Both the position numbers and the translations under genes were made by a program. Shown piece after piece: positions 27,901-38,739 of a DNA stretch of 40,872 bases. The notes under the pieces are model-generated. The model did not search any database. It worked only from the letters and a program-made list of their open reading frames with translations, and was not told the DNA's origin. Source of the DNA: an uncultured Allobosea sp. GTDB lineage: Bacteria; Pseudomonadota; Alphaproteobacteria; Rhizobiales; Beijerinckiaceae. Position 1 is the stretch's first letter, and every line of letters starts with the position of its first letter. The stretch lies in the NCBI RefSeq assembly GCF_945956895.1, contig NZ_CAMFJF010000032.1, forward strand, positions 1 through 40,872, given 5' to 3'.

Positions 27901-29340
27901 TTGCAGCGCGCCAAACTCCTCCCCTTGATCGTCGCCTGCGCGCTGTTCATGGAGAACACCGACTCCACGGTGATCGCGACCTCGCTGCCGGTGATCGCGA
28001 AATCGCTGGGCGAAGATCCGATCGCGCTGAAGCTGGCGCTGACCTCCTATCTCGTCAGCCTCGCCGTCTTCATCCCGATCTCGGGCTGGATGGCGGATCG
28101 CTTCGGCGCCCGGACGATCTTCCGTTCGGCGCTCTGCGTCTTCCTGGTCGGCTCGATCCTCTGCGCGGTATCGAACTCGCTCGGTGCCTTCGTCGGTGCC
28201 CGCTTCATCCAGGGCATGGGCGGGGCGATGATGGTGCCGGTCGGGCGCCTCGTCATCCTGCGCAGCGTCAGCAAGTCGGAGATCGTCGGGGCGCTCGCCT
28301 ACCTGACGGTTCCTGCGCTGGTCGGCCCCGTGGTCGGGCCACCGCTCGGCGGCTTCATCACCACCTATTTCGACTGGCGCTGGATCTTCTTCATCAACAT
28401 CCCGATCGGCCTCGTCGGCATCGTATTGGCCAGCCTGTTCTTCGAGGATATCCGCGAGGAGGACGTTCCGCCCCTCGATATCCGCGGCTTCCTCTTGTCT
28501 TCGTTCGGCTTCGCCAGCCTGATGCTCGGGCTCAATACCGGCGGACGCCATCTGGTGCCGGAATTCGTGTCCTATGGGTGCGTGCTGGGCGGTGCGGCGG
28601 CACTGGCGGCCTATTGGTTCCATGCGCAGCGCGTGCCCTATCCGGTGCTCAGCCTGTCGCTGTTCCGGATCCCGACCTTCCGCATCGGCGTGATCGGCGG
28701 CTCGATCTTCCGGACGGGAATCGGCGCCATTCCCTTCCTGCTGCCGCTGATGCTGCAGCTCGGCTTCGGGCTGGATGCGCTGCAATCGGGCCTGATCACC
28801 TTCGTCTCGGCGGCCGGCGCGCTGATCATGAAGACGCTGGCGAAGACGATCCTGGCGCGCTTCGGCTTCCGCCGCGTGCTGATCGTCAATTCGGTGATCG
28901 GCGCGGCCTTTCTTGCGGCTTCCGGCCTGTTCACGCCGGTGACGCCGCACGCGATCATGCTGTCCGTGCTGCTGGTCGGCGGTTGCTTCCGCTCGCTGCA
29001 GTTCACCGGCATCAACGCACTGAGCTATGCCGATGTCTCCAATCGCGAGATGTCGAGCGCGACCTCGATGTCGAGCGTCGCCCAGCAGCTTTCGCTTTCG
29101 ATGGGCGTGACGATCGGCGCCTTCGCCCTTGAGAGCACGCATGCGCTCCATGGCGGCAAGGATCTGGGGGCCGGGGACTTCTGGCCGGCCTTCCTGATCG
29201 TCGGCCTGGTCTCGGCTTCGTCGGCGCTGTGGATGATGCGTCTCGCTCCCGATGCCGGCGCCGAGGTGTCCGGCCATGTTCCGGTCAGCGCGCGCAAGGT
29301 CACCGCCGAGGCGATCGCGGAGCAGAGGCCGCTGGATTGA
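27901..29340 (+). CDS. MFS transporter, DHA2-type (drug:H+ antiporter)
   Basis: 479 residues with 13-14 hydrophobic segments. It has the MFS motif between helices 2 and 3 (GWMADRFGARTIF), the antiporter motif C (VGPVVGPPLGGF), and an N-terminus typical of EmrB-like exporters (ACALFMENTDSTVIATSLPVI). It should export small organic compounds across the inner membrane using the proton gradient; the substrate is not inferable. The start is a TTG at 27901 with GGAAGG seven bases upstream; no better ATG is found. No membrane-fusion partner is adjacent. Confidence 0.9.
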   Translation: MQRAKLLPLIVACALFMENTDSTVIATSLPVIAKSLGEDPIALKLALTSYLVSLAVFIPISGWMADRFGARTIFRSALCVFLVGSILCAVSNSLGAFVGARFIQGMGGAMMVPVGRLVILRSVSKSEIVGALAYLTVPALVGPVVGPPLGGFITTYFDWRWIFFINIPIGLVGIVLASLFFEDIREEDVPPLDIRGFLLSSFGFASLMLGLNTGGRHLVPEFVSYGCVLGGAAALAAYWFHAQRVPYPVLSLSLFRIPTFRIGVIGGSIFRTGIGAIPFLLPLMLQLGFGLDALQSGLITFVSAAGALIMKTLAKTILARFGFRRVLIVNSVIGAAFLAASGLFTPVTPHAIMLSVLLVGGCFRSLQFTGINALSYADVSNREMSSATSMSSVAQQLSLSMGVTIGAFALESTHALHGGKDLGAGDFWPAFLIVGLVSASSALWMMRLAPDAGAEVSGHVPVSARKVTAEAIAEQRPLD

Positions 29341-29388
29341 GGCAGCCCCTAGCTTGCGAGTTTGCCGGGCTTGCCGCAAGGTTGGGGC

Positions 29389-30009
29389 ATGCAGGCTGCG
29401 CCCGCTCCTTCGGACGAGATGCGCTATACGCTCTGCGTCGGCGACGGCGCGGCCCGGTTGAAGGTGGCCGAAGCCGAACTGACGCTCACCGACGAAGGCA
29501 TCGCCTACGAGCTCGATGGCCGCTCGGGCTTGCGGTCCTTTGCCAAGCTCACGGGCGTGCGCCTACAGGCGGTAAATGGCGGCCCGCGCTCGCCCTGGGA
29601 AGCGTTGGCAGAACTGACATTTTCCTCCGGCCGGCCGCTTTTCGTGCATTCCAGCGGCCCCTGGGGTGTGGACGATCCGCAGCGGGACACCGTCTTCATC
29701 GCCTTCGTCGAGGACCTGCACCGTCGCCTCGTCGCGGGCGGATCCGCGCATATAACCTTCCGGCGCGGCATTCCAGAGGGGCGCCATCGCTTCCTGATCG
29801 CCGTAGCGCTCATCGCGGCGGTGATCTTTGGCGGGGCCGGGCTGCTGGTGCTCTATATCGGCCTGAGCGGTAAGGCGGGCTTCTTCGAAATCGTTGGGCC
29901 GCTTATCGGCCTCGGCGGTTTCGGCTTCTGGATCTGGAGTTCCGTGGCGCGAAGCGCGCCCGGCAGCTACGATCCCAACCACCTGCCGCGGGATGTCTTT
30001 CCGGAGTGA
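29389..30009 (+). CDS. Hypothetical protein with two C-terminal membrane helices
   Basis: 206 residues from the ATG at 29389. The first ~145 residues are soluble and beta-rich (LTLTDEGIAYELDG, then LTFSSGRPLFVHS). Two transmembrane helices follow, about residues 146-168 (FLIAVALIAAVIFGGAGLLV) and 175-195 (IVGPLIGLGGFGFWIW), and a short tail ending HLPRDVFPE. I do not recognise a named domain. It begins 49 bases after the MFS gene and may be co-transcribed; convergent with rlmE. Confidence 0.75.
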   Translation: MQAAPAPSDEMRYTLCVGDGAARLKVAEAELTLTDEGIAYELDGRSGLRSFAKLTGVRLQAVNGGPRSPWEALAELTFSSGRPLFVHSSGPWGVDDPQRDTVFIAFVEDLHRRLVAGGSAHITFRRGIPEGRHRFLIAVALIAAVIFGGAGLLVLYIGLSGKAGFFEIVGPLIGLGGFGFWIWSSVARSAPGSYDPNHLPRDVFPE

Positions 30010-30049
30010 CCGGGCCCGATCACCCCTCTCGCTGGTCGGCTGATTCTTC

Positions 30050-30766
30050 TCAGCCCGGCCGCCTGTACCCCGTCGCCAGCACGTAAAGCTCTGACGAATC
30101 CGCGCGGCTCGCGGCCGGCTTGACGTTGCGGACGGTGGTGAAGTCGCGCTTCAGCCCGGCAAGGAGCTCGGCGCTGTCGCCGCCCTGGAACAGCTTGGCG
30201 AGAAAGAAGCCGCCCGGCGCCAGGATGCTGTGTGCGAACTCGACGGCGGCCTCGGCGAGCGCGATGATCTTGAGATGGTCAGTCTTCTTGTGGCCGGTGG
30301 TGTTGGCTGCCATGTCCGACATCACGCCGTCAGCGCGGCCGCCGAGACGTTCCGTCAGGAGGGCAGGTGCCTCCTCGGCCATGAAATCCATCTGGATCAG
30401 GTCGACGCCGGGGATCGGGTCGACGGCCAGGAGGTCGATGCCGACGATATGGCCCTTGCCCTGCTCCAGCCCGATGCGCTTGGCCGCGATCTGGCACCAG
30501 CCGCCCGGGGCGCAGCCGAGATCGATGAGGCGCTGGCCGGGTTTCAGGAATTTGTAGCGGTCGTCCATCTCCTCGAGCTTGAAGGCCGCGCGCGAGCGAT
30601 AGCCCATCTCCCTCGCCCGCTTCACATAGGGGTCGTTGAGCTGGCGCTCGAGCCAGAGCTGCGAGGAATGCTTGAGCTTGCCGGCCTTCTTGACCTTGAC
30701 GCGCATGTCGCGCGCGCCCGCAGGCTTGCCGCCGCCAGCTTTGCCGCCAGATTGTCCGCTGCTCAT
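30050..30766 (-). CDS. rlmE: 23S rRNA (uridine-2552 2'-O)-methyltransferase
   Basis: 238 residues, RrmJ/FtsJ family. It methylates U2552 of 23S rRNA during late 50S assembly using S-adenosylmethionine. The SAM motif is LIDLGCAPGGW, and the catalytic K-D-K-E set is visible as Lys63 (AAFKLEE), Asp151 (VMSDMAANTTG), Lys191 (FLAKLFQG) and Glu226 (SSELYVLA). The N-terminus is a Gly/Lys-rich extension of about 30 residues. Lies 12 bases after the Ppx/GppA gene, a common alphaproteobacterial pairing. Confidence 0.96.
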   Translation of the reverse strand: MSSGQSGGKAGGGKPAGARDMRVKVKKAGKLKHSSQLWLERQLNDPYVKRAREMGYRSRAAFKLEEMDDRYKFLKPGQRLIDLGCAPGGWCQIAAKRIGLEQGKGHIVGIDLLAVDPIPGVDLIQMDFMAEEAPALLTERLGGRADGVMSDMAANTTGHKKTDHLKIIALAEAAVEFAHSILAPGGFFLAKLFQGGDSAELLAGLKRDFTTVRNVKPAASRADSSELYVLATGYRRPG

Positions 30767-30778
30767 CGCCTCAAAAGC

Positions 30779-31858
30779 CTATTTCCGCCGCCACCAGGCG
30801 CGGTCCTCATGCATCATGCGCAGCAGGATACCCTCGCGCAGGCCGCGATCGGCAATGCGGACGCGCTCGCTCGGGAACGCGCGGCGGATCGCCTCGAAGA
30901 TCGCGCAGCCGGCCAGCACCAGATCCGCGCGCTCGCGGCCGATGCAGGCATTCGCCGCCCGGGCGGCATAGTCCATCTCGATCAAACGGTCGATCACCGT
31001 GAGGATGTCACGCTGATGCATCCACAGCCCGTCGACCTCGCGCCGGTCATAGCGCGGCAGGTCGAGATGGATGCCGGCGACCGTCGTGACCGTGCCGGAG
31101 GTACCGAGCAGGTGGAAGCTGCGGGCGTCCTTGGCTCCCGCCGCCTTCTTGGCGAAGGGCGCGAGCGCCTGCGTGCAATCCTCGACCATGCGCTCGAACA
31201 ATTCGCGGCTGACCTCGATGCCGCCGTAGCGCTCGGCGACCGTGACGACGCCGATCGGCAGCGAGGCCCATTCGCGGATGCGGGCGGCAGGGTCGCGCGC
31301 CTCGCTGCGCCCGCCGAGCCAGACGATCTCGGTCGAGCCGCCGCCAATATCGAAGACGATGACGCTTTCCGCCGCCGGATCGGCCAAGGCCGCGCAGCCG
31401 GAGACGGCAAGCGCGGCCTCCGTGCGCTGGTCGATGACCTCCAGCGCGAGTTCCGCCTCGGCTGCGACGCGCCGGATGAAGTCGAGCCCGTTGGTGGCGG
31501 CGCGGCAGGCCTCGGTAGTGACGAGGCGGGCGCGGGTGACGCCACGATTCGCCATCTTGCCGCGGCAGATCTTCAGCGCCTCGACGGCGCGGTCCATAGC
31601 GGCATCGGCCAGGCGGCTGCTCGCGGCCAGGCCCTCGCCGAGGCGGACGATGCGGGAGAAGGCGTCGACGACGCGGAAGCCATGCTGCGCCGGCCTGGCG
31701 ATCAGCAGGCGGCAATTATTGGTGCCGAGGTCGAGCGCGGCATAGGTTGCGCCCGGCGGGCGCGGGGCGGCGGGCTGTCCGAAGGTCTTGAACGACGCGC
31801 TAACCGGGATTGCGCCGGTCCGCTGCGGATCGACGTCATGTCTCTGCGGCCGCGCCAT
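30779..31858 (-). CDS. Ppx/GppA-family exopolyphosphatase / pppGpp phosphohydrolase
   Basis: 359 residues from the ATG at 31858; upstream GTG (31897) and TTG (31906) starts are also open and would add 13 or 16 residues. The actin-like ATPase fold shows [16 protein letters not shown] (phosphate 1), [27 protein letters not shown] (phosphate 2) and [13 protein letters not shown]. It hydrolyses polyphosphate or pppGpp; the two activities cannot be separated by motif. Shorter than E. coli Ppx (no C-terminal HD-like domain), as usual in alphaproteobacteria. Forms an operon with rlmE. Confidence 0.9.
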   Translation of the reverse strand: MARPQRHDVDPQRTGAIPVSASFKTFGQPAAPRPPGATYAALDLGTNNCRLLIARPAQHGFRVVDAFSRIVRLGEGLAASSRLADAAMDRAVEALKICRGKMANRGVTRARLVTTEACRAATNGLDFIRRVAAEAELALEVIDQRTEAALAVSGCAALADPAAESVIVFDIGGGSTEIVWLGGRSEARDPAARIREWASLPIGVVTVAERYGGIEVSRELFERMVEDCTQALAPFAKKAAGAKDARSFHLLGTSGTVTTVAGIHLDLPRYDRREVDGLWMHQRDILTVIDRLIEMDYAARAANACIGRERADLVLAGCAIFEAIRRAFPSERVRIADRGLREGILLRMMHEDRAWWRRK

Positions 31859-31914
31859 GGGCGCGACATCTCGTTGTTGCCGGTCTTCGACCGCCACTGA
31901 TCCCAATCCCTCAA

Positions 31915-31942
31915 CCTGTCCGATGCCTGGGGCTCGGACAGG
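31915..31942. other. Nine-pair hairpin in the ppx/glpK divergent region
   Basis: CCTGTCCGA (31915-31923) pairs perfectly with TCGGACAGG (31934-31942) around a ten-base loop. It lies just upstream of the Ppx/GppA gene and about 180 bases before glpK. It could be an operator, an mRNA leader structure, or nothing. Confidence 0.3.
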
Positions 31943-32118
31943 GGCCGCGGCACAATGCGGCCCTGCTTCTTCGTGAGCTAACTACAGGGCAAGCGACATG
32001 CCAAGCAGAACCTTGCCCAGCAGGAGGCTTGCCGGATACCCCGTCGGCTGCGCGCTTGCGCGGGAGCCGGCTGATCGGCCAGTCTCCGCCGGCACGAAAG
32101 ACGGGGCAGGGAACCGAC

Positions 32119-33621
32119 ATGGCCGCCAGACACATTCTCGCCATCGACCAGGGCACGACCTCCTCGCGGGCGATCCTGTTCGATGCGTCGCTTGGCGTGG
32201 TCGCCAGCGCCCAGCGCGAGTTTCCGCAGCATTTCCCGGCCTCGGGCTGGGTCGAGCACGAGCCGGAGGATATCTGGGACAGCGTGCTGACGACCGCAAG
32301 GGAGGCCATCGCCAAAGGCGGCCTGACCGCTAGGGATATCGCGGGAATCGGCATCACCAACCAGCGCGAGACGACGTTGATCTGGGACCGCCGCACGGGC
32401 CGGGCGATCCATCGCGCCATTGTCTGGCAGGATCGGCGCACGGCGCAGGCTTGCGCGAAACTCGTTGCGGCCGGACATGAGGAGCAGGTCGCGGAGCGGA
32501 CGGGCCTGCGCATCGATCCCTATTTCTCCGCGACCAAGATCGCCTGGCTGCTCGACAACGTCCCCGGCGCCCGGCGCCGGGCCGAGGCTGGCGAGCTCGC
32601 CTTCGGCACGATCGACAGCTTCCTGCTCTGGCGCCTGACCGGCGGGGCCGTGCATGCGACCGATGCGACCAATGCCGCCCGCACCATGCTGTTCGACATC
32701 GGCCGCGGCGTCTGGGATTCCGACTTGCTTGCCCTGTTCGGCATCCCGGCCGCGCTTCTCCCTGAAGTGCGCGATTGCGCCGCGCATTTCGGAGACACTG
32801 CGCCGGAATTGTTCGGAGCGGCGATTCCGGTGCGCGGCATCGCGGGCGACCAGCAGGCGGCAACGATCGGGCAGGCCTGCTTCTCGCCCGGCATGGTGAA
32901 ATCGACCTATGGCACCGGCTGCTTCGCCCTGCTGAACACCGGCGACACGCCGGTGCGCTCGAAGCATCGCCTGCTCAGCACCGTCGCCTATCAGCTCGGC
33001 GGCAAGCGGACCTATGCGCTGGAGGGCTCGATCTTCATCGCGGGCGCCGCCGTGCAATGGCTGCGCGACGGGCTCGGCATCATCGAGACAGCGAGCGAGA
33101 CCGGGCCGCTCGCGGAAGCCGCCGATCCCGAGCAGGACGTCTATCTGGTGCCGGCCTTCGTCGGCCTCGGTGCGCCGCATTGGGACGCGCATGCGCGCGG
33201 CGCCCTATTCGGCCTGACTCGCAACTCGGGCCCGCGTGAGTTCGCGCGCGCTGCGCTCGAAAGTGTCTGCTACCAGACGCTCGACCTCGTCGAGGCGATG
33301 CGGGCCGATTGGCCGGAAGCCGGCGCCGGCAAGCAGTCGGTGCTGCGGGTCGATGGCGGCATGGTCGCTTCCGACTGGACGATGCAGCGCCTCTCCGACA
33401 TCCTCGACCTGCCGGTCGACCGGCCGACCGTGCTGGAGACGACGGCACTCGGTGCCGCCTATCTCGCCGGGCTCGATGCCGGGCTGCTGCCCGAACCGGA
33501 GCGCTTCGCCGATCTATGGCGGCTGGAGCGGCGCTTCTCGCCGGCCATGGCCGCCAGCGAGCGCAAGCGCAAGGTCACGGGCTGGCGCGACAGTGTCAGA
33601 CGGACGCTGAGCTCAACCTGA
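32119..33621 (+). CDS. glpK: Glycerol kinase
   Basis: 500 residues from the ATG at 32119 with CAGGGA upstream. FGGY kinase that phosphorylates glycerol to sn-glycerol 3-phosphate. Evidence: [18 protein letters not shown] (phosphate 1), [54 protein letters not shown] (FGGY signature) and the adenosine site [15 protein letters not shown]. Full length. No glycerol facilitator or dehydrogenase gene is adjacent. Its 3' end overlaps the convergent oxidoreductase by nine bases. Confidence 0.96.
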   Translation: MAARHILAIDQGTTSSRAILFDASLGVVASAQREFPQHFPASGWVEHEPEDIWDSVLTTAREAIAKGGLTARDIAGIGITNQRETTLIWDRRTGRAIHRAIVWQDRRTAQACAKLVAAGHEEQVAERTGLRIDPYFSATKIAWLLDNVPGARRRAEAGELAFGTIDSFLLWRLTGGAVHATDATNAARTMLFDIGRGVWDSDLLALFGIPAALLPEVRDCAAHFGDTAPELFGAAIPVRGIAGDQQAATIGQACFSPGMVKSTYGTGCFALLNTGDTPVRSKHRLLSTVAYQLGGKRTYALEGSIFIAGAAVQWLRDGLGIIETASETGPLAEAADPEQDVYLVPAFVGLGAPHWDAHARGALFGLTRNSGPREFARAALESVCYQTLDLVEAMRADWPEAGAGKQSVLRVDGGMVASDWTMQRLSDILDLPVDRPTVLETTALGAAYLAGLDAGLLPEPERFADLWRLERRFSPAMAASERKRKVTGWRDSVRRTLSST

Positions 33622-34779
33622 GAAGGGCAGCCAACGCCGCTCCACCGAGGAAGCGACCGCGCATTCGATGAAGCGCACGCCGCGCGCGCCGTCGAGCACC
33701 GTCGGATAGTCGGTATCGAGCGGATCGGCCGTCGTGTCGGCCTTGCGGGCGCGGATATCGGCGAAGACGCCGCGATAGATATTGGCGAAGGCCTCGATGA
33801 AGCCCTCGGGATGCCCGACCGGGATCCGCCCGGCGCGGCGGGCCGATTCGCAGAGCCAGGGCGAGGCGCGCGTGAAGATTTCGGTCGGCCCCTCGCGGCG
33901 GTGATGGACGAGTCGGTTGGGCTCCTCCTGCCGCCATTCCAGTGTGCCGTTCTCGCCGGAGACGCGCAGGCGCAGGTCGTTCTCCAGCCCGGCATTGATC
34001 TGCGAGGCCACGAGCACGCCGCGCGCGCCGCCCTTGAAGCGCAGCAGCATGCTGGCATCGTCGTCGAGCGTGCGGCCGGGCACGAGTGCGCCGAGATCGG
34101 CGACCAGTTCCTCGATTTCGAGTCCGGTCACAGTCGCGACGAGGTTCTCGGCGTGGGAGCCGATATCACCGAGCGCACCGGCGATGCCGCTGCGCGCCGG
34201 GTCGGTGCGCCAGCTCGCCTGCTTGTTGCCGGTCGCCTCCAGCGCGGTGGCGAGCCAGCCTTGATTGTACTCGACCACGACCTTGCGGATGCGGCCGAGC
34301 GCGCCCGCCCGTACCATCTCGCGCGCCTGCCGGACCATCGGATAGCCCGTATAGTTGTAGGTGACGCCGAAGACGGTGCCCTGGCTGGCGACGGTCTCGA
34401 CCAGCGCCGTGGCCTGCGCGCCGGTATGGGTCAGCGGCTTGTCGCAGACGACATGGAAGCCCGCTTCCGCGAAGGCCTGTGCGATGGGGAAATGCGTGTC
34501 GGTCGGTGTGACGATGACGACGAGATCGACGCGTTCCGCGGCAGGGCGGGCGTGCTCGGCTTCGAGCAGGGCCTGCCAGCTTGCGTGATTATGCGCGTCG
34601 GCAAGGCCAAGCGCTCGGCCGGATTCGCGGGCGCGTTCAGGAGTCGAGGAGAGGGCGCCCGCGACCAGCTCCGCCTGCCCGTCGAGCGCGATGGCATGAC
34701 GGTGCACGGCGCCGATGAAGGCATCGCGGCCGCCGCCGATCATGGCATAGCGCAGCCTAGGTGCGGATTCCTCGTTCAT
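33613..34779 (-). CDS. Gfo/Idh/MocA-family oxidoreductase
   Basis: 388 residues. NAD(P)-binding start [20 protein letters not shown], the conserved lysine motif [10 protein letters not shown], and [10 protein letters not shown] with the catalytic histidine before the C-terminal alpha/beta substrate domain. Such enzymes oxidise or reduce sugars, inositols and related compounds. The first Rossmann motif is GGGRDAFIG, an extended form seen in sugar dehydrogenases of this superfamily. Convergent with glpK, with nine bases of overlap; no partner genes are visible, so the substrate is unknown. Confidence 0.92.
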   Translation of the reverse strand: MNEESAPRLRYAMIGGGRDAFIGAVHRHAIALDGQAELVAGALSSTPERARESGRALGLADAHNHASWQALLEAEHARPAAERVDLVVIVTPTDTHFPIAQAFAEAGFHVVCDKPLTHTGAQATALVETVASQGTVFGVTYNYTGYPMVRQAREMVRAGALGRIRKVVVEYNQGWLATALEATGNKQASWRTDPARSGIAGALGDIGSHAENLVATVTGLEIEELVADLGALVPGRTLDDDASMLLRFKGGARGVLVASQINAGLENDLRLRVSGENGTLEWRQEEPNRLVHHRREGPTEIFTRASPWLCESARRAGRIPVGHPEGFIEAFANIYRGVFADIRARKADTTADPLDTDYPTVLDGARGVRFIECAVASSVERRWLPFSG

Positions 34780-34851
34780 CGCTTAACCTGATGCTCCAGG
34801 CGGTGTGGGCAATTCTGGGCTGAAGCCTGCTTCATTCTCACGGAAGCATGC

Positions 34852-34947
34852 CGTCATTCCGGACAAGCCGCGTGAGCGGCGCCGATCCGGAATCCATCAT
34901 AGGGTTGCACGCTCTACGATGGATCCTGGGACAAGCCCGGGATGACG
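34852..34947. repeat. Dispersed palindromic intergenic repeat
   Basis: The ends CGTCATTCCGG (34852-34862) and CCGGGATGACG (34937-34947) are complementary at 10 of 11 positions, and ATCCATCATAG pairs with CTACGATGGAT inside. A perfect small hairpin GCCGC-GTGA-GCGGC lies at 34867-34880. This layout matches the repetitive extragenic palindromes common between genes in Bosea and related genera (remembered, not searched). A direct repeat GCACGCTCTA occurs at 34907-34916 and again at 34969-34978. Confidence 0.7.
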
Positions 34948-34975
34948 ATGTGTTTCCATGTGAAATCAGCACGCT

Positions 34976-35260
34976 CTAGGACAGGCGCCGGTCGAGCGTC
35001 TCGACGATCCGTTCGACCAGTGCGGCATGGTCCGCCAGCAGATCCTGAAGCGGCCCGATCGGGCGAAAGGCGCGCGAATCCTGCGCCTCCTCACCTTCGC
35101 TGCTCCAGGCTTCGATCGCTTCGTCGGCGGCGGTGAGCCAGGCTTCCGGCAGCGCGCCCGCGATCGGCGTGCCGGCCTCCAAGGCAAGGCGCTCCGCGAT
35201 CCGGCGGCGAAGGGCGTCGCGGGCGGCACGGAGCGCGTCGAGTTCGTCGGAATAGCGCAT
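34976..35260 (-). CDS. Small hypothetical protein
   Basis: 94 residues, charged and helical (MRYSDELDALRAARDALRRR opening, probable coiled coil), no signal peptide or membrane segment, no recognised domain. It starts 17 bases after the stop of the 88-residue gene upstream, so the two are likely one operon. Its stop codon lies inside the GCACGCTCTA direct repeat at the edge of the palindromic element, so the last residues may derive from the repeat. Confidence 0.6.
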   Translation of the reverse strand: MRYSDELDALRAARDALRRRIAERLALEAGTPIAGALPEAWLTAADEAIEAWSSEGEEAQDSRAFRPIGPLQDLLADHAALVERIVETLDRRLS

Positions 35261-35277
35261 GGCTGGCGAGCGACCGC

Positions 35278-35544
35278 TCAGTGGACGGTGGCGAGGTCGT
35301 CGTCGTCCGGGTCGATCAGGCGGTCGAGGCCGAGCTGCTCGACCCCGTCGGTGAACTCGGCGAAGGCGTCGGCATCGGTGGCGAAGGCATCCTGCCAGAC
35401 GGTCGAGCCGCCTTCCTCGTCGACGAGCTCGAGGGTCCAGCCGTCGGTGCCTCCGATCTTGTAGATCTCCACCCGCACGGTGACGCCGTCATGGGTGAAG
35501 GTCTGCGACAAGGGCGAGCGAATGATGTCGGGAAACTCAGTCAT
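35278..35544 (-). CDS. Small acidic conserved hypothetical protein
   Basis: 88 residues, strongly acidic at the C-terminus (LIDPDDDDLATVH). The pattern TVRVEIYKIGGTDGWTLELV followed by WQDAF-TDADAF-EF looks like a compact conserved domain common in Hyphomicrobiales, but I cannot name it. No signal peptide. The ATG at 35544 is the only good start. Probably co-transcribed with the 94-residue gene downstream. Confidence 0.65.
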   Translation of the reverse strand: MTEFPDIIRSPLSQTFTHDGVTVRVEIYKIGGTDGWTLELVDEEGGSTVWQDAFATDADAFAEFTDGVEQLGLDRLIDPDDDDLATVH

Positions 35545-35603
35545 CGTGACAGTCTAGCACCTTCGAAAGCGGGGCGCAGCCGTGGTCGGCGGCGCCCCGT
35601 CAT

Positions 35604-38600
35604 TCATTCTGCGGCGGTGACCGCTGCCGGCTCGGTCTGGCGCAGGCGCCGGACGAGGCGCACGACGGTGACGTAGAGCAGCGGCACGAAGAAGACGCCG
35701 AGCAGGGTTGCGGCGATCATGCCGCCCATCACGCCGATGCCGATCGAGTTCTGGCTGCCGGAGCCTGCGCCCGTCGCAACCGCGAGCGGCAGCACGCCGA
35801 GCACGAAGGCGAGCGAGGTCATCAGGATCGGCCGCAGGCGCTGGCGCGCCGCCTCCAGCGTCGCCTCGACCAGACCCTTGCCCTGGGCTTCCTGCTCGAT
35901 CGCGAACTCGACGATCAGGATCGCGTTCTTGGCAGCGAGGCCGATCGTCGTCAGCAGGCCGACCTTGAAATAGACGTCGTTGGTCTGGCCGAAGAGCGTC
36001 GCCGCCAGCAGGGCGCCGAAGATGCCGATCGGCACCGAGAGCATGACCGCGAAGGGAATCGACCAGCTCTCGTAAAGCGCCGCGAGGCAGAGGAAGACGA
36101 CCAGCATCGAGATGGCATAGAGCGCCACAGCCTGGCTGCCCGAGAGCTTCTCCTGGAAGGAGAGGCCGGTCCATTCATGGCTGAAGCCGGTGGGCAACTT
36201 CGCCATCAGCTTGTCGATCTCCTCCATCGCCGCGCCGGAGCTGATGCCCGCCGCGGCCGCGCCCTGGATCTCGACGGCGGCGGCGCCGTTATAGCGTTCC
36301 AACCGCGGCGAGCCGTAGGTCCAGCGACCGCTGGAGAAGGCCGAGAACGGCACCATCTCGCCGCCCTGGTTACGGACATACCAGCGCCCGACATCGCCGG
36401 GCTGCATGCGGAAGGGCGCATCAGCCTGGACATAGACGGACTTCACCCGGCCACGGTCGATGAAGTCGTTGACATAAGCCGAGCCCCAGGCCGTCGACAG
36501 CGTGTTGTTGATGGCCGCGAGCGACAAGGTCAGCGCGCTTGCCTTCTCCTGGTCGATCTCGACCGCGTATTGCGGCGTGTCCTCCTGGCCGTTCGGGCGC
36601 GTGCCGGTGAGCTGCTTGCTCTGGGCTGCGAGGCCGAGCAACTGGTTGCGGACTTCCATCAGACGGGAGTGGCCGGCGCCGGCGATATCCTGCAGGTAGA
36701 AGTCGAAGCCCGCGGTGTTGCCGAAGCCCTGGATCGCCGGCGGAGCGAGCGCGAAGACCATGCCGTCCTTGATCCCGCGGAAGGCACCCATGGCGCGCCC
36801 GGCGATGGCCTGGGCCGTCGCCTGCTTGCCGGTGCGCTCGGCGAAGGGCTTGAGGCGCACGAAGGCGAGGCCGACATTCTGGCCCTGGCCGCCGAAGCCG
36901 AAGCCCGCGACGGTCAGCACGCCTTCGACGAGGTCCTTCTCCTTCTCGAGATAGTGCTTCTGCACCTGGTCGAGCACGCGCAGCGTCCGGTCCTGGGTGG
37001 CGCCGACGGGAAGCTGGACGCTGGTCAGGAGGATGCCCTGGTCCTCGTCGGGCAGGAAGGAGGAGGGCATGCGGGCGAAGAGCCAGGCCATGCCGCCGCC
37101 GATCAGCAGGAAGACCACGATGAAGCGCATCGGCCGCGCGATCATGGCGGCGACGCCGGAGCGATAGCCGTTGGTGGTGCGCTCGAAATTGCGGTTGAAC
37201 CAGCCGAAGAAGCCCTTCCGGTGGCCATGGTCGCCGGCCGGCTTGAGGATGGTGGCGCAGAGGGCAGGGGTGAGCACCAGCGCGACGAGGACGGAGAGCG
37301 CCATCGCCGTGACGATCGTCACCGAGAACTGCCGGTAGATGATGCCGACCGAGCCGCCGAAGAAGGCCATTGGCACGAACACGGCCGAGAGCACGGTGGC
37401 GATGCCGACCAGCGCGCCGGTGATCTCGCTCATCGACTTGATCGTCGCTTCCTTGGGCGAGAGCTTCTCCTCCTGCATCACGCGCTCGACATTCTCGACC
37501 ACGACGATCGCGTCGTCGACGAGCAGGCCGATGGCGAGCACCATCGCGAACATGGTCAGCGTGTTGATCGAATAGCCCGCCAGCGCCAGCACGCCGAAGG
37601 TGCCGAGCAGAACGACGGGCACCGCCAGCATCGGGATGAAGGTGGCGCGCAGGTTCTGCAGAAAGACGTACATCACGATGAAGACGAGGATGATCGCCTC
37701 GAACAGCGTGTGCACGACCTTCTCGATCGAGAGCGTCACGAAGGGCGTGGTGTCGTAGGGGTACGTGACCTCGACGCCTTCGGGCAGGGTCTGCTTCAGG
37801 CGCTCGATCGTCGCGGTCACGGACTTCGCGGTCTCGATCGCGTTGGCGCCGGTCGCGAGGCTGATGGCGAGGCCAGTCGTCGGCTGGCCGTTGTAGCGCG
37901 ACGAGGTGTCGTAGCTTTTGGCGCCGAGCTCCACACGGGCGACATCGTTCAGCCGGACGATCGAGCCCGACGAGCCGCTCTTGAGGATGATGTTCTCGAA
38001 TTGCTGGACGGTTTGCAGCCGCGAGAGCGCCGTCACGGTGGCGTTGAGCTGCTGGCCGCCGACCTGCGGCAGGCCGCCGAGCTGGCCGGCCGATACTTGC
38101 GTGTTCTGCGCCTCGATCGCCGCGGCGATGTCGGCGGGCATCAGCGCGTATTTCCGCAGCTTGTCGGGGTCGAGCCAGATGCGCATGGCGTAGCCGGCGC
38201 CGAAGAGCTGGGTCGTGCCGACGCCTTCGACGCGCTTCAGCGTGTCGTTCAGCGTCGAGTCGACATAGTCGGCGAGGTCGGTGGTCGTCATCCGCCCATC
38301 CTTCGAGACGAAGGCGACGACCATCAGGAAGCCGGTGGAGGCCTTGGCGACCGAGATGCCGGTGCTCTGCACCACCGCCGGGAGCTGGCGCGTGACGAGC
38401 TGCAGCTTGTTCTGCACCTGCATCTGCGCGACGTCGGGATCGGCCTGGCTGTTGAAGGTCAGGGTGATCTGGGCGTTGCCGGTCGAGGTCGAGGTCGCCG
38501 TCATGTATTGCAGGTTGTCGACGCCGGTCATGCCCTGCTCGATGACCTTGGTCACCGAGTTCTCGACGGTTTGCGCGTCGGCGCCGGGATAGTTGGCGCT

Positions 38601-38735
38601 GATCTGGACGGTCGTCGGCGCGATCTGCGGATATTGCGAGATCGGCAGCGTGCGCAGCGCCAGCAGGCCCGCCAGCATGATGACGATGGCAACGACCCAG
38701 GCGAAGATCGGCCGTTCGATGAAGAAGCGCGACAT
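35604..38735 (-). CDS. RND efflux pump inner-membrane transporter (HAE1/AcrB type)
   Basis: 1043 residues, the expected AcrB length, with 12 hydrophobic segments and two large periplasmic loops. The proton-relay acids are in [17 protein letters not shown] (helix 4), and the start [17 protein letters not shown] and FLPDEDQGI are typical. It expels hydrophobic drugs, detergents or bile-like compounds through a tripartite complex. The adaptor gene lies four bases upstream in the same operon. No outer-membrane channel gene is in the window, so a TolC-like protein elsewhere must be used. Regulated probably by the divergent TetR gene. Confidence 0.96.
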   Translation of the reverse strand: MSRFFIERPIFAWVVAIVIMLAGLLALRTLPISQYPQIAPTTVQISANYPGADAQTVENSVTKVIEQGMTGVDNLQYMTATSTSTGNAQITLTFNSQADPDVAQMQVQNKLQLVTRQLPAVVQSTGISVAKASTGFLMVVAFVSKDGRMTTTDLADYVDSTLNDTLKRVEGVGTTQLFGAGYAMRIWLDPDKLRKYALMPADIAAAIEAQNTQVSAGQLGGLPQVGGQQLNATVTALSRLQTVQQFENIILKSGSSGSIVRLNDVARVELGAKSYDTSSRYNGQPTTGLAISLATGANAIETAKSVTATIERLKQTLPEGVEVTYPYDTTPFVTLSIEKVVHTLFEAIILVFIVMYVFLQNLRATFIPMLAVPVVLLGTFGVLALAGYSINTLTMFAMVLAIGLLVDDAIVVVENVERVMQEEKLSPKEATIKSMSEITGALVGIATVLSAVFVPMAFFGGSVGIIYRQFSVTIVTAMALSVLVALVLTPALCATILKPAGDHGHRKGFFGWFNRNFERTTNGYRSGVAAMIARPMRFIVVFLLIGGGMAWLFARMPSSFLPDEDQGILLTSVQLPVGATQDRTLRVLDQVQKHYLEKEKDLVEGVLTVAGFGFGGQGQNVGLAFVRLKPFAERTGKQATAQAIAGRAMGAFRGIKDGMVFALAPPAIQGFGNTAGFDFYLQDIAGAGHSRLMEVRNQLLGLAAQSKQLTGTRPNGQEDTPQYAVEIDQEKASALTLSLAAINNTLSTAWGSAYVNDFIDRGRVKSVYVQADAPFRMQPGDVGRWYVRNQGGEMVPFSAFSSGRWTYGSPRLERYNGAAAVEIQGAAAAGISSGAAMEEIDKLMAKLPTGFSHEWTGLSFQEKLSGSQAVALYAISMLVVFLCLAALYESWSIPFAVMLSVPIGIFGALLAATLFGQTNDVYFKVGLLTTIGLAAKNAILIVEFAIEQEAQGKGLVEATLEAARQRLRPILMTSLAFVLGVLPLAVATGAGSGSQNSIGIGVMGGMIAATLLGVFFVPLLYVTVVRLVRRLRQTEPAAVTAAE

Positions 38736-38739
38736 GATG

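Noticed and set aside
27820..29379. 519-codon minus-strand frame opposite the MFS gene
   Set aside because: Antisense shadow; highly charged repeats of Asp/Arg/Glu typical of reading membrane-protein genes backwards.
30038..30055. GGCTGA-TTCTTC-TCAGCC hairpin at the rlmE 3' end
   Set aside because: A six-pair stem that includes the rlmE stop codon, with no T-run; too short to call a terminator with confidence.
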